Source: Clostridia bacterium
GTDB taxonomy: Bacteria > Bacillota > Clostridia > Oscillospirales > Acutalibacteraceae
Assembly: GCA_017461235.1 (NCBI GenBank)
Contig: JAFTYU010000009.1
Coordinates: 72,177-132,970, forward strand
DNA: 60,794 bases
Direction: 5' to 3'
Both the position numbers and the translations under genes were made by a program. Under the pieces are notes generated by a model that saw nothing but the letters and a program-made list of their open reading frames with translations, was not told the DNA's origin and made no database searches. Position 1 is the first letter of the stretch, and each line of letters starts with the position of its first letter. Below are positions 8,241-18,798 of this stretch, piece by piece.

Positions 8241-8483
8241 ATGCGATTGGATAAATATTTAAAAGTATCGCGTATTATTAAGCGACGTACTGTTGCAAAT
8301 GAGGTCTGCGATGCAAAACACGTTGAAGTTAACGGCAAGGTTGCCCGCGCTTCCTACGAAGTTAAAACAGGCGATATTATTGCTATTCAGATGGGTTCAA
8401 ATCTTACGAAGTATAAGGTTCTTTCCGTGAACGAGTATGCAAAAAAAGATGAAGCCGCCAATATGTATGAGGTGATAAATTAG
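8241..8483 (+). CDS. rqcP: S4-domain RNA-binding protein, RqcP/YabO type
   Basis: An 80-residue, single S4-domain protein (MRLDKYLKVSRIIKRRTVANE... VEVNGKVA) of the RqcP (YabO) family, which in Bacillus works with RqcH on stalled 50S subunits in alanine tailing. In Bacillus yabO is followed by yabP-yabQ-divIC-yabR; here those genes are at 32.0-33.7 kb and this gene instead precedes the ATP synthase operon with one base between them. Confidence 0.88.
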   Translation: MRLDKYLKVSRIIKRRTVANEVCDAKHVEVNGKVARASYEVKTGDIIAIQMGSNLTKYKVLSVNEYAKKDEAANMYEVIN

Positions 8484-8484
8484 C

Positions 8485-8808
8485 ATGACAGATTTTTTGG
8501 GTGCAGTTATTACTTTCACAGCAGGCATAGGTATAGCTACATTAAATTATTATATTTCAAAATATTTCTTGGAAAAAAATCCCGACAAATTTGCTATGAC
8601 AACAGTTGTTAAACAGATTTTTAATGTTGGATACCTTGTAGCAGTTTATATGTTCGGGGATTTTTTGCCGTTTAAATTATCATATTTGCTTATCGGTGCA
8701 GTTTTGGGAATAACTTTGCCTATGTTTATTTACACGCGGAAGCTACTTAAGCTTAATGAATCAAAACGTGTAGAAACACGTGAAAAAGAAGGTGAGTCGG
8801 ATGGGTGA
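8485..8808 (+). CDS. atpI: ATP synthase accessory membrane protein (AtpI-like)
   Basis: A 107-residue hydrophobic protein with three predicted membrane helices (about residues 3-22, 40-57 and 63-85) and a charged tail. It overlaps atpB by eight bases at the head of the ATP synthase operon, the usual place of AtpI, which helps assemble the c-ring. Sequence identity to known AtpI cannot be judged by eye, so the name rests mostly on position and topology. Confidence 0.65.
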   Translation: MTDFLGAVITFTAGIGIATLNYYISKYFLEKNPDKFAMTTVVKQIFNVGYLVAVYMFGDFLPFKLSYLLIGAVLGITLPMFIYTRKLLKLNESKRVETREKEGESDG

Positions 8809-9472
8809 AAAATCAAAGGTTATAATTGAGCTTTTCGGGTTTCTTGATGTAACCGGTGAAGTTATTGGTATGTGGATTATATTGGGTATAATCACTTTGA
8901 TTTCGCTGATTGTAAGGCTTACTCTTAAAGAAAAACCCGGTAAATTTCAGAATATTATAGAAACAGGAATTGAATATCTAGACAACTTTTTCGGTGATAC
9001 TTTAGGTAAAAAGAAATCAAGAAAGTACTTTACGTTTCTTGCCACACTTTTTATTTTCATAATTTTTTCGAACTATTCGGGTCTTTTCCCGGGTATGGGT
9101 ATGACTGAATTTGTGAAGGCACCTACATCATCACTTTCGGTGACGGCGGGTCTGGGTATTGTAACATTTGTTTTCTTACAGATTGCAGGTTTGCGACATA
9201 GTGTTAAACACTATTTTAAAAGATTTGTAAGTCCTATGTTTTTTATGTTACCACTTTTATTGCTTGATGAAATTATAAAACCCGCCTCCCTTGCCTTGCG
9301 ACTGTACGGTAATATTTTTGGTGAGGAAACCGTAACGGAGGAGCTTTATCATATTTTACCTATCGGTGCTCCGGCGGTAATGATGATTTTGTCGTTACTT
9401 TTCTGTGCATTACAGGCGGTTGTGTTTACGATGCTTGTATCAATATACCTTGATGAGGTTACTGAAGAATAA
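8801..9472 (+). CDS. atpB: F-type ATP synthase subunit a
   Basis: The membrane proton-channel subunit of Fo. The 223-residue protein has the family motifs SNYSGLFPG, KAPTSSLSVTAGLG and SLALRLYGNIFGEE; the arginine in LALRLYGN is the essential residue facing the c-ring. I start at the ATG at 8801; an upstream in-frame start would add MKKKVSR inside atpI. Five to six membrane helices are visible. Confidence 0.95.
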   Translation: MGEKSKVIIELFGFLDVTGEVIGMWIILGIITLISLIVRLTLKEKPGKFQNIIETGIEYLDNFFGDTLGKKKSRKYFTFLATLFIFIIFSNYSGLFPGMGMTEFVKAPTSSLSVTAGLGIVTFVFLQIAGLRHSVKHYFKRFVSPMFFMLPLLLLDEIIKPASLALRLYGNIFGEETVTEELYHILPIGAPAVMMILSLLFCALQAVVFTMLVSIYLDEVTEE

Positions 9473-9496
9473 TTTTTTTAAAAGGAGAAATACAAA

Positions 9497-9727
9497 ATGG
9501 AAAATTCAGGAATTATTGCTATTGCAGCAGCTATGGCTATCGCTATCAGTACACTTGGTCCCTCTATAGCACAGGGTCTTACAGCAAAATCCGCAATGGA
9601 AAGTATTGCAAGACAGCCTGACGCGGCAAAGGACATTCGTTCAACACTTATTATTTCCCTTGCGCTTATGGAGGCTCTTACAATTTACGGTCTTCTTATC
9701 GGCTTTATGCTTATTTCAAAAATATAA
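9497..9727 (+). CDS. atpE: F-type ATP synthase subunit c
   Basis: A 76-residue two-helix proteolipid. The hairpin loop is ARQPDA, with the conserved Arg39-Gln40-Pro41. The ion-binding carboxylate is Glu59 ([11 protein letters not shown]), with Gln26 in helix 1 and Tyr64. The residue after the glutamate is Ala rather than the Ser/Thr of sodium-binding c-rings, and the segment matches chloroplast-type proton rings. RBS is AAAGGAG. Confidence 0.95.
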   Translation: MENSGIIAIAAAMAIAISTLGPSIAQGLTAKSAMESIARQPDAAKDIRSTLIISLALMEALTIYGLLIGFMLISKI

Positions 9728-9738
9728 GGTGAGAATTA

Positions 9739-10158
9739 ATGAATATACAAATTTCTGTCATTATATGGACTGTGATTTGTTTTGTTGCCTTAATGTTGAT
9801 TTTACGTAATCTGCTTTTCAAACCATTGCTTGATGTTATGGATAAAAGACGCGAGCGCCTTGAAAACGCCGAAAAGAAAAAGGCGGAAATGGAAAAAGCT
9901 GTTCGTGAGCATGAAAAAAAGATTGCAGAGCAACAGGCACAGTATCTCGAGCACCAAAAAAGAAATGTTGCAGAAAAACTTGCTGCCATTCAGGCTGAAA
10001 GTAAAGATGCTGTTATACAGGCAAGGCAAAAACGTATAACCGATGTTGAGTCTTTTCGCATTGCTACAGTTGAAGAATGCGAAAAAGCAATAAATGACGT
10101 AAACGTCAATGCCAAAAATATTGCTGAGACTTTTGCCAAACAGGTAATTGCAAGATAA
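9739..10158 (+). CDS. atpF: F-type ATP synthase subunit b
   Basis: Peripheral stalk subunit: one N-terminal membrane helix (residues about 6-24), the conserved LLFKPLLDVMDKRRERL, then a long charged coiled coil with AEMEK and KKIAEQQ stretches. At 139 residues it is shorter than the usual 155-175. A second b-like membrane/coil segment is fused to the next gene product, so the stator may be a b/b' heteromer. Confidence 0.92.
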   Translation: MNIQISVIIWTVICFVALMLILRNLLFKPLLDVMDKRRERLENAEKKKAEMEKAVREHEKKIAEQQAQYLEHQKRNVAEKLAAIQAESKDAVIQARQKRITDVESFRIATVEECEKAINDVNVNAKNIAETFAKQVIAR

Positions 10159-10169
10159 GGGGCGATATT

Positions 10170-12383
10170 ATGGAAATACAGTATGTTATCATAAACTTTC
10201 TGTTAGTTGTCGCTATTGTGGTTATTGCAGGCAGAAAAACTATAAAATCTATTTTCACGAAACGGTTAAATCGTATTAATGACGAGTTTAAAGAAATTGA
10301 ACAAATCGAGAAAACAGAGTTGCCCGAGTTCAAGAATTTTGAGCCGGAAGCAAAGACAGAACAGTTATCTGACGATATAAAAAAAGCTGAGCTTGAGGCG
10401 CAGTCCAAAATAAAAAGAATAGAAGCAGCCGCTAAGAGAGAATGCTATGAAATTCACAAAGAATCTGTTGAAAAAGCGGGAGTAGAAATACTTGAAACAA
10501 TAAAAAAGAATGTTTGTGAATTGTTTTCTCAGGAGCCGTATCTCAGTGCTTTAAGAGCTCATGAAGCGGAAATGATAGACAATATTCTCAAGGAGGTTAA
10601 GCTTACACCGGGTGACTTAACATATCTTAAGCATCACGATGTTTTATATGTTACACTCAGTTCAGCACACAAGCTTTCCGAAGAAATTGTAAAGAAGGTT
10701 GACTCTTTTACAACCGAAATGTTAAACGAAGTCAACGGCAAAACATCTCTCTGGGTTTTAGAAGACCCGTCGCTTATCGGTGGAGTTAAGCTCAGAATCG
10801 GTGATACGGTATATGATTGTACCGTGTCAGAGGATTTTTACCGATATGAAAAAAGCCTTCGCAGAGTGCACATTCCTTTCGAAATAGGTGAGGATGAAAT
10901 TCTTAAAGAGTTCACTCATAAAGCGGAAACCTTCAAACCTAAAATTCACATATATCAGCTTGGCCGTGTTATGACTGTGTCGGACGGCATATGCTGGATG
11001 GACGGTCTTGCGGATATTATGTACGGCGAAGTTATTGAGTTTGACTGTGGCGAACGTGGAATGGTGCTTGATATTCAGCATAACCGTATCGGTTGTGTTG
11101 TTTTTGGCGAATATGAAAATATTGAAAGCGGTAGTCGTGTAAGACGTATAGGCAGAATCGCAACTGTTCCCGTAGGTGATGAGCTTCTGGGTAGAGTAGT
11201 TGACTCTGTGGGTAATCCTATTGACGGTGAAGGTTACATCAATACTGATGAACGCAGACCTATTGAGTTTAAAGCGCCTGCTATCCTTGACCGCGAAAGC
11301 GTAAGTGAACCGCTTCACACCGGTATAAAGGCTGTTGATGCTCTTGTGCCCATCGGAAAGGGTCAGCGAGAATTGATTATCGGTGACCGACAGACGGGTA
11401 AAAGTGCTGTTGCAATTGATGCTATTATAAATCAAAAAGGCAAAGATACAATTTGTATATATGTTGCTATAGGTCAGAAGGAATCAACAATTTCCGAAAT
11501 CAGAGAAACGCTTGAAAAATATGATGCGCTTAAATATACGGTTATTGTTGCGGCTTCTGCATCAGGTTCTGCAGCTACTCAGTATATTGCACCATTCAGC
11601 GCTACTGCTATGGGCGAATACTTTATGTATAACGGTAAGGATGTACTTATTGTATATGATGACCTGTCAAAGCACGCTGTAGCATATCGAGAGTTATCTC
11701 TTCTTTTACACAGACCATCAGGTCGAGAGGCTTATCCCGGTGATATTTTTTATCTTCATTCAAGATTGTTGGAGCGTTCAGCCAAATTGTCAGAGAAAAT
11801 GGGTGGCGGCTCTATGACGGCTTTACCCATAATAGAAACACAAGCAGGAGACATTTCTGCATATATTCCCACCAATGTTATATCCATCACCGATGGTCAG
11901 ATATTCCTTGATGGTGAATTGTATAATGAAGGACAGCGTCCTGCCATAAACGTAGGTCTTTCAGTTTCGCGTGTAGGCGGTTCGGCACAGACGAAGCTTA
12001 TGAAACAGGTATCTGCAAACCTTCGTACAAAGCTCGCTCAATATCGTGAGTTGATAGGTTTTGTTCAGTTCGGCGCAGAGGTAGATGCTGAAACGGCTAA
12101 AACCATCGAAACCGGTAAAAGGCTTACCGAAGGCTTGAAGCAAGCCCGTTATAAGCCCCTGGATGATAAATACCAGGCCTTGTTGCTTCTTGCGATTTCA
12201 GAAGGTTACAGTGATGACGTATCGATTGAATCGATGGCGATGTTTGAAGAAGAGCTTTATAAATTTTTTGATGCACAACACAGTGACATAATGAGTATTC
12301 TTGAAAAGGGCGATAAGCTCAGCAAAGAGACTCTTGATGAAATCAAGAAAGCTATGATTGAATTTAAGAAGAAGGTTAAATAA
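10170..12383 (+). CDS. atpA: Fused b'-like / delta C-terminal-like / alpha subunit of F-type ATP synthase
   Basis: One uninterrupted 737-residue frame. Residues 5-22 form a membrane helix, 23-118 a charged helical stalk like subunit b, and about 155-232 resemble the delta (OSCP) C-terminal domain (DPSLIGGVKLRIGDTVYD, near 199-216). From about 240 a complete alpha subunit follows: Walker A GDRQTGKS (405-412), the IYVAIGQKEST and DVLIVYDDLS segments, and SVSRVGGSAQTK (598-609). The usual six-helix delta N-terminal domain is not apparent. No separate atpH exists between atpF and atpG, where it normally lies, so delta function must come from this protein. There is no in-frame ATG between Met184 and Met268 and no clear internal ribosome site at the domain junction. 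RBS is AAGGGGCG. Normal alpha is about 500 residues. Confidence 0.93.
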   Translation: MEIQYVIINFLLVVAIVVIAGRKTIKSIFTKRLNRINDEFKEIEQIEKTELPEFKNFEPEAKTEQLSDDIKKAELEAQSKIKRIEAAAKRECYEIHKESVEKAGVEILETIKKNVCELFSQEPYLSALRAHEAEMIDNILKEVKLTPGDLTYLKHHDVLYVTLSSAHKLSEEIVKKVDSFTTEMLNEVNGKTSLWVLEDPSLIGGVKLRIGDTVYDCTVSEDFYRYEKSLRRVHIPFEIGEDEILKEFTHKAETFKPKIHIYQLGRVMTVSDGICWMDGLADIMYGEVIEFDCGERGMVLDIQHNRIGCVVFGEYENIESGSRVRRIGRIATVPVGDELLGRVVDSVGNPIDGEGYINTDERRPIEFKAPAILDRESVSEPLHTGIKAVDALVPIGKGQRELIIGDRQTGKSAVAIDAIINQKGKDTICIYVAIGQKESTISEIRETLEKYDALKYTVIVAASASGSAATQYIAPFSATAMGEYFMYNGKDVLIVYDDLSKHAVAYRELSLLLHRPSGREAYPGDIFYLHSRLLERSAKLSEKMGGGSMTALPIIETQAGDISAYIPTNVISITDGQIFLDGELYNEGQRPAINVGLSVSRVGGSAQTKLMKQVSANLRTKLAQYRELIGFVQFGAEVDAETAKTIETGKRLTEGLKQARYKPLDDKYQALLLLAISEGYSDDVSIESMAMFEEELYKFFDAQHSDIMSILEKGDKLSKETLDEIKKAMIEFKKKVK

Positions 12384-14915
<2,532 letters not shown>

Positions 14916-14918
14916 TTA

Positions 14919-14963
14919 ACAGGGTGAAGATGTGTATTAAAATACATCTTTGCTCTGTTTTTT
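14919..14963 (+). terminator. Terminator of the ATP synthase operon
   Basis: ACAGGGTGAAGATGTGTA pairs imperfectly with TACATCTTTGCTCTGT and is followed by TTTTTT. Confidence 0.85.
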
Positions 14964-15034
14964 AGTCACCTTGACCAATGTGCTCAATATTTTTGTGTTA
15001 TTATGTAGAAAATTGGTAAATGTACATAAAAATA

Positions 15035-15063
15035 TTGACAGTTTGGCTTATAGGTGATACAAT
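15035..15063 (+). promoter_or_regulatory. Predicted promoter of hpf
   Basis: TTGACA (15035-15040), 17-base spacer, TACAAT (15058-15063). The transcript leader would be only about 30 bases, leaving no room for a large structured leader. Confidence 0.7.
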
Positions 15064-15101
15064 TTATATGAAAAGAGAATAACACAGAAAGGGATGTTTT
15101 T

Positions 15102-15623
15102 ATGAACATTACTATCGTTGGCCGTAAATGTAACCCTCGTGAAGACTTCCGTCTGCGTGCAGAAAAGCGTCTGAGTAAAATCGACAAGCTTTTTGGTGAG
15201 GAGGCTGCTGCGAAGATAACCGCAACTGTTGAAAAAACCTGCCATATTGTGGAGGTGACAGTCACCAAAAGCGGTATGATTTTCCGTGCGGAAGAAAGTG
15301 CGGAAAATATGATTGATGCCCTTGACGAATGTGTGGATTCCCTTATCAGACAAATTCGCAAGAACAAAACCCGTCTTGATAAAAAACTTCATTCGGCAGT
15401 TCTTGATGATTTTATGGAACCCGTTGATGAAGAAGATTTTGACATTATAAGAGAAAAAACCATTTCTCTGAAACCGCAAAGTGTTGAAGAAGCAATTCTT
15501 CAGATGAATCTGTTGGGTCATAAGTTCTATATGTTTCTTAATGCCGATACGGATGAGATAAACGTTGTATATAAACGCAATGCAACGGGCTATGGTGTTA
15601 TAGCACCGGATAATTACAAGTAA
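15102..15623 (+). CDS. hpf: Ribosome hibernation promoting factor, long form
   Basis: A 173-residue protein: an N-terminal S30AE/RaiA-type domain (MNITIVGRKCNPREDFR..., about 1-100) that binds the small subunit decoding region, a linker, and a C-terminal dimerisation domain (about 118-172, HKFYMFLNADTDEINVVYKRN...GYGVIAP). The long form pairs 70S ribosomes into 100S particles. Monocistronic, with its own promoter and terminator. Confidence 0.95.
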   Translation: MNITIVGRKCNPREDFRLRAEKRLSKIDKLFGEEAAAKITATVEKTCHIVEVTVTKSGMIFRAEESAENMIDALDECVDSLIRQIRKNKTRLDKKLHSAVLDDFMEPVDEEDFDIIREKTISLKPQSVEEAILQMNLLGHKFYMFLNADTDEINVVYKRNATGYGVIAPDNYK

Positions 15624-15659
15624 TTTATTGGATTTTTTATAGGCTCCTTTTAAAAACAT

Positions 15660-15690
15660 GCAGACCGTGTAAAACGGTCTGTTTGTTTTT
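15660..15690 (+). terminator. Terminator after hpf
   Basis: CAGACCG / CGGTCTG hairpin (15661-15681) followed by TTTGTTTTT. Confidence 0.8.
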
Positions 15691-15811
15691 GTATCATTTT
15701 TCCTTCAGGCAAATATAATGTAAAGTTACAGGATTTTTTAAGGGAAAAGCCACTAAATTTTCAGAGTTTTTATAGGTTTTTTGTTAAATACAAAGAAGAT
15801 TTGAAATGCGC

Positions 15812-15840
15812 TTGCAAAATGATTTTAACAATTATATAAT
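15812..15840 (+). promoter_or_regulatory. Predicted promoter of serC-serA
   Basis: TTGCAA (15812-15817), 17-base spacer, TATAAT (15835-15840). RBS AAAGGAG lies before the ATG at 15879. No T-box or riboswitch pattern is visible in the short leader. Confidence 0.65.
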
Positions 15841-15878
15841 TAATACAATATTAACATTTTTAAAAGGAGAAATGTATT

Positions 15879-16961
15879 ATGGGTAGGGTGTATAACTTCT
15901 CTGCAGGTCCCTCTATGCTTCCTGAAGAAGTATTAAAAAAAGCAGCGGCAGAAATGCTGGATTATGAAGGTTGCGGTCAATCTGTTATGGAGATGTCCCA
16001 TCGTTCAAAAGTTTTTGACAACATTATCAAATCCGCAGAAGCTCTTTTAAGAGAGCTTATGAATATTCCGGATAATTATAAGGTTCTTTTTCTTCAGGGT
16101 GGCGCAACAACACAGTTTGCGGCTATTCCCATGAACTTTATGAATAAAAACGGTAAGGCAGACTATATCATCACAGGCCAGTTGGCTAAAAAGGCTTTCG
16201 GTGAAGCAAAAAAATACGGTGATGTAGTAGCGGTAGCATCATCCGCAGACAAAACTTTCTCATACATTCCCAAAACAACACGAGAAGATTTTCGTCAGGA
16301 TGCAGACTACGCATATATCTGTATGAATAACACAATTTACGGAACTGTTTATCATCAGCTTCCCGATACAGGTGATGTTCCGCTTATTGCTGATATTTCA
16401 AGCTGTTTCCTTTCAGAGCCTCTTGACGTAACAAAATTTGCTATGGTTTACGGCGGTGCACAGAAAAACGTTGCACCTGCAGGTCTTACTATCGTAATTG
16501 TTCGTGAAGATATTCTGGGTAATGCGCGTGATTACACACCTACAATGCTTGACTATAAGGTTCATGCAGATGCAGATTCACTTTCAAACACACCTCCTTG
16601 CTATACAATATATATATGCAAGCTTGTGCTTGAATGGATAAAATCATTGGGTGGTCTTGAAGCGATGGCGGAACGCAACCGCAAAAAAGCTGCAATCCTT
16701 TATGATTTCCTTGATAACAGCAAAATGTTCCGCGGTACTGTTGTTCCCGAAGACCGTTCACTTATGAACGTTCCCTTTGTTACAGACAGTGATGAGCTCA
16801 ATGCAAAGTTCGTTAAAGAGGCAGAAGCAGCAGGCTTTGTAAACCTTAAAGGTCACAGAAGTGTTGGCGGTATGAGAGCTTCAATTTATAACGCAATGCC
16901 TATTGAAGGCGTTGAAAAACTCGTTGAGTTTATGAAGAAGTTTGAAGAAGAAAATTCCTGA
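15879..16961 (+). CDS. serC: Phosphoserine aminotransferase
   Basis: PLP enzyme converting 3-phosphohydroxypyruvate and glutamate to phosphoserine. The 360-residue protein starts VYNFSAGPSMLPEEVLKKA and has SVMEMSHRSKVF, FLQGGATTQFAA, ISSCFLSEPLDV and the lysine-containing YGGAQKNVAPAG. Full length and intact. It is followed after 14 bases by serA; a serB phosphatase is not adjacent. Confidence 0.97.
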   Translation: MGRVYNFSAGPSMLPEEVLKKAAAEMLDYEGCGQSVMEMSHRSKVFDNIIKSAEALLRELMNIPDNYKVLFLQGGATTQFAAIPMNFMNKNGKADYIITGQLAKKAFGEAKKYGDVVAVASSADKTFSYIPKTTREDFRQDADYAYICMNNTIYGTVYHQLPDTGDVPLIADISSCFLSEPLDVTKFAMVYGGAQKNVAPAGLTIVIVREDILGNARDYTPTMLDYKVHADADSLSNTPPCYTIYICKLVLEWIKSLGGLEAMAERNRKKAAILYDFLDNSKMFRGTVVPEDRSLMNVPFVTDSDELNAKFVKEAEAAGFVNLKGHRSVGGMRASIYNAMPIEGVEKLVEFMKKFEEENS

Positions 16962-16975
16962 AAGGAAGATTTATA

Positions 16976-18130
16976 ATGTTTGATATTCTTACACTCAATA
17001 AGATTTCACAAATCGGTCTTAAAGAACTTGATGATAAATACAATATAACCGATAGTTGCGACGCTCCTGACGGTATAATTGTCCGTTCAGCCGCAATGCA
17101 TGATTATAATTTTAATGAAAAAACTCTTGCAGTAGCACGTGCAGGCGCAGGTGTTAACAACATTCCTGTTGATGAGTGTACCAAAAAAGGTGTAGTTGTT
17201 TTCAATACTCCGGGCGCTAATGCAAACGCAGTTAAAGAGCTTGTTATCGGCGGACTTATGATGTCTTCAAGACGTGTTGCTGCGGCTTACGATTGGTGCA
17301 AGACCCTTAAGGGCGAAGGCGATAATGTGGGCAAGCTTGTTGAAAAAGGTAAATCACAGTTTGCCGGTCCTGAAATTCTCGGAAAAACCTTAGGTGTTGT
17401 CGGTCTTGGTGCTATCGGCAGACTTGTTGCGAGTGCCGCAAGTGCTCTCGGTATGAAAATCGTAGGTTATGATCCTTACTTTAACGAAGAATTCAAGGGT
17501 GAACTTCCTTTGGATACAGAGTATGTTGATACACTTGATGCTGTTTATGAAAAATCGGATTACATTACTCTTCATCTTCCTTGCGTGGCTTCCACAAAAG
17601 GTATGATTAATGCTGAAACAATTGCAAAGATGAAGGACGGTGTGCGTATTCTTAACTTCGCACGAGGCGAACTTGTTGCAGGCGCAGATATGGCAGAAGC
17701 AATTAAATCAGGTAAGGTTGCCGCTTATGTAACCGACTTCCCTTCAGATGAGGTTATCGGTCTTGAGAATGTAACAGCACTTCCGCACTTGGGTGCATCA
17801 ACCCCCGAAAGCGAAGAAAACTGTGCATATATGGCAGCGGTTGAAATCCGTGAATACCTTGAAAAGGGTAATATTAAAAACTCTGTAAACTTCCCCAACG
17901 TTTCACTTGAAAACGAAGGTGAAAGAGTTTCAGTTATTCACTATAACGCACTTAATGTTATGAACGACGTTCTCGGCGCGTTTATGAAAAACGGTGTTGA
18001 AACAACGGGTTTTGCATCAAAGGCAAAGGGTGAGTATGCATACACACTTGTAGTTGCAGACAAAATCCCCGAAAGTGTTATAAACACGCTTAAGGCTAAT
18101 GAAGATATTATAAAGGTAAGAAAAATATAA
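16976..18130 (+). CDS. serA: D-3-phosphoglycerate dehydrogenase
   Basis: First enzyme of serine synthesis, oxidising 3-phosphoglycerate with NAD. The 384-residue protein has the NAD-binding GLGAIGRLVASAASALGM, the catalytic NFARGELV region and PHLGASTPESEENCA, and a short C-terminal regulatory-type tail ending YTLVVADKIPESV. It is the shorter form without an extra ASB domain. It forms a two-gene operon with serC. Confidence 0.96.
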   Translation: MFDILTLNKISQIGLKELDDKYNITDSCDAPDGIIVRSAAMHDYNFNEKTLAVARAGAGVNNIPVDECTKKGVVVFNTPGANANAVKELVIGGLMMSSRRVAAAYDWCKTLKGEGDNVGKLVEKGKSQFAGPEILGKTLGVVGLGAIGRLVASAASALGMKIVGYDPYFNEEFKGELPLDTEYVDTLDAVYEKSDYITLHLPCVASTKGMINAETIAKMKDGVRILNFARGELVAGADMAEAIKSGKVAAYVTDFPSDEVIGLENVTALPHLGASTPESEENCAYMAAVEIREYLEKGNIKNSVNFPNVSLENEGERVSVIHYNALNVMNDVLGAFMKNGVETTGFASKAKGEYAYTLVVADKIPESVINTLKANEDIIKVRKI

Positions 18131-18134
18131 TAGT

Positions 18135-18165
18135 AAAACGGCAGGATTTTTTTCCTGCCGTTTTT
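18135..18165 (+). terminator. Terminator of serC-serA
   Basis: AACGGCAGGA / TCCTGCCGTT hairpin with flanking A- and T-runs; probably bidirectional, also serving the leftward small gene whose stop lies in its T-run. Confidence 0.85.
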
Positions 18166-18307
18166 ATATATTTTCGTCGCTATTTATACATACTTCTTCT
18201 GCATCTATCTGGGCTTGCTTTAAAATTGCTTTTATTTCATCTGTACCTGACTTTTGCAAAGCATCTGTAATAGCGTTGAACAAAATTAAATACATCTTCT
18301 TGTACAC
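18164..18307 (-). CDS. Short protein with KKMY...FN..TDA...AQ motif (cassette 2)
   Basis: A 47-residue frame starting at GTG 18307 (four bases after GGGGTGG) or 43 residues from the ATG at 18295. It reads YKKMYLILFNAITDAL, then IKAILKQAQIDAEEVC. Position by position this matches residues about 13-52 of the larger protein encoded at 3361, and both sit divergent to a small Xre gene. A good promoter lies upstream. Shared motif, spacing, ribosome site and context together support it as a real gene; function unknown. Confidence 0.65.
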   Translation of the reverse strand: MYKKMYLILFNAITDALQKSGTDEIKAILKQAQIDAEEVCINSDENI

Positions 18308-18325
18308 ATAACCACCCCTTGAAAA

Positions 18326-18354
18326 ATAATATCACATCAACAATCATAAGTCAA
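18326..18354 (-). promoter_or_regulatory. Predicted promoter of the cassette 2 small gene
   Basis: On the complement TTGACT (18354-18349), 17-base spacer, TATTAT (18331-18326), about 20 bases before the GTG. Confidence 0.65.
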
Positions 18355-18391
18355 CTCAAAAGGGGTAATGTTATAAACTCAAAATGGTTAA
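18353..18391. promoter_or_regulatory. Two direct repeats, possible Xre operator
   Basis: AACTCAAAAGGGGTAA (18353-18368) and AACTCAAAATGGTTAA (18376-18391) are 23 bases apart, close to two helical turns. The first touches the -35 of the leftward small gene and the pair lies upstream of the rightward Xre gene. Confidence 0.45.
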
Positions 18392-18424
18392 CATAGTTGT
18401 ATAAAATACAAGCGAGGTTTTTAT

Positions 18425-18667
18425 ATGACTATAGGTGAAGCAGTCAAATTGCGGATTATTGAATTGGCTGATAAAAACAATATTACGTTAAATAAGCTTG
18501 CAACTGTATCGGGTTTAACACAGTCGACCATAAATAATATTACAGGTGGGCGAAATAACAGTGCAACTATATCGACAATAAAAAAGATATGTGATGGTCT
18601 TGAGATGGACATTAGAGAGTTTTTCAACTCAACACTTTTTGATGATTTGGAACAAGAAATAAAATGA
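18425..18667 (+). CDS. Xre/Cro-C1 type HTH regulator (cassette 2)
   Basis: An 80-residue one-domain regulator. ITLNKLATVSGLTQSTINNITGG carries the HTH, followed by TISTIKKICDGLEMDIREFF, a common ending of clostridial Xre proteins. It is divergent from the short KKMY-motif gene and followed by a strong terminator, so it is monocistronic. Confidence 0.9.
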   Translation: MTIGEAVKLRIIELADKNNITLNKLATVSGLTQSTINNITGGRNNSATISTIKKICDGLEMDIREFFNSTLFDDLEQEIK

Positions 18668-18668
18668 T

Positions 18669-18703
18669 AAACAGGTAGTTCGTTTGATGAACTACCTGTT
18701 TTT
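18669..18703 (+). terminator. Terminator after the cassette 2 Xre gene
   Basis: AACAGGTAGTTC / GAACTACCTGTT, a perfect 12-bp stem with a 7-base loop, followed by TTT. Confidence 0.85.
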
Positions 18704-18798
18704 GCGATATTTTCTATATGAAATTCGATTGCAATGTATTTAATTAAACTAAATGTAATATGATATAACTTTCTTTTGTGCAAGACGCATATCATATT

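Noticed and set aside
9497-9727. Sodium-binding c-ring
   Set aside because: Gln26 is present, but the Ser/Thr after the glutamate is Ala, matching proton-type rings that also keep the Gln.
10827-11435. 202-codon open frame on the complement of the ATP synthase alpha gene
   Set aside because: It mirrors a strongly conserved gene, lacks a ribosome site and has no recognisable domain.
15048-15659. 203-codon frame opposite hpf
   Set aside because: Shadow of a conserved gene; no ribosome site or family.
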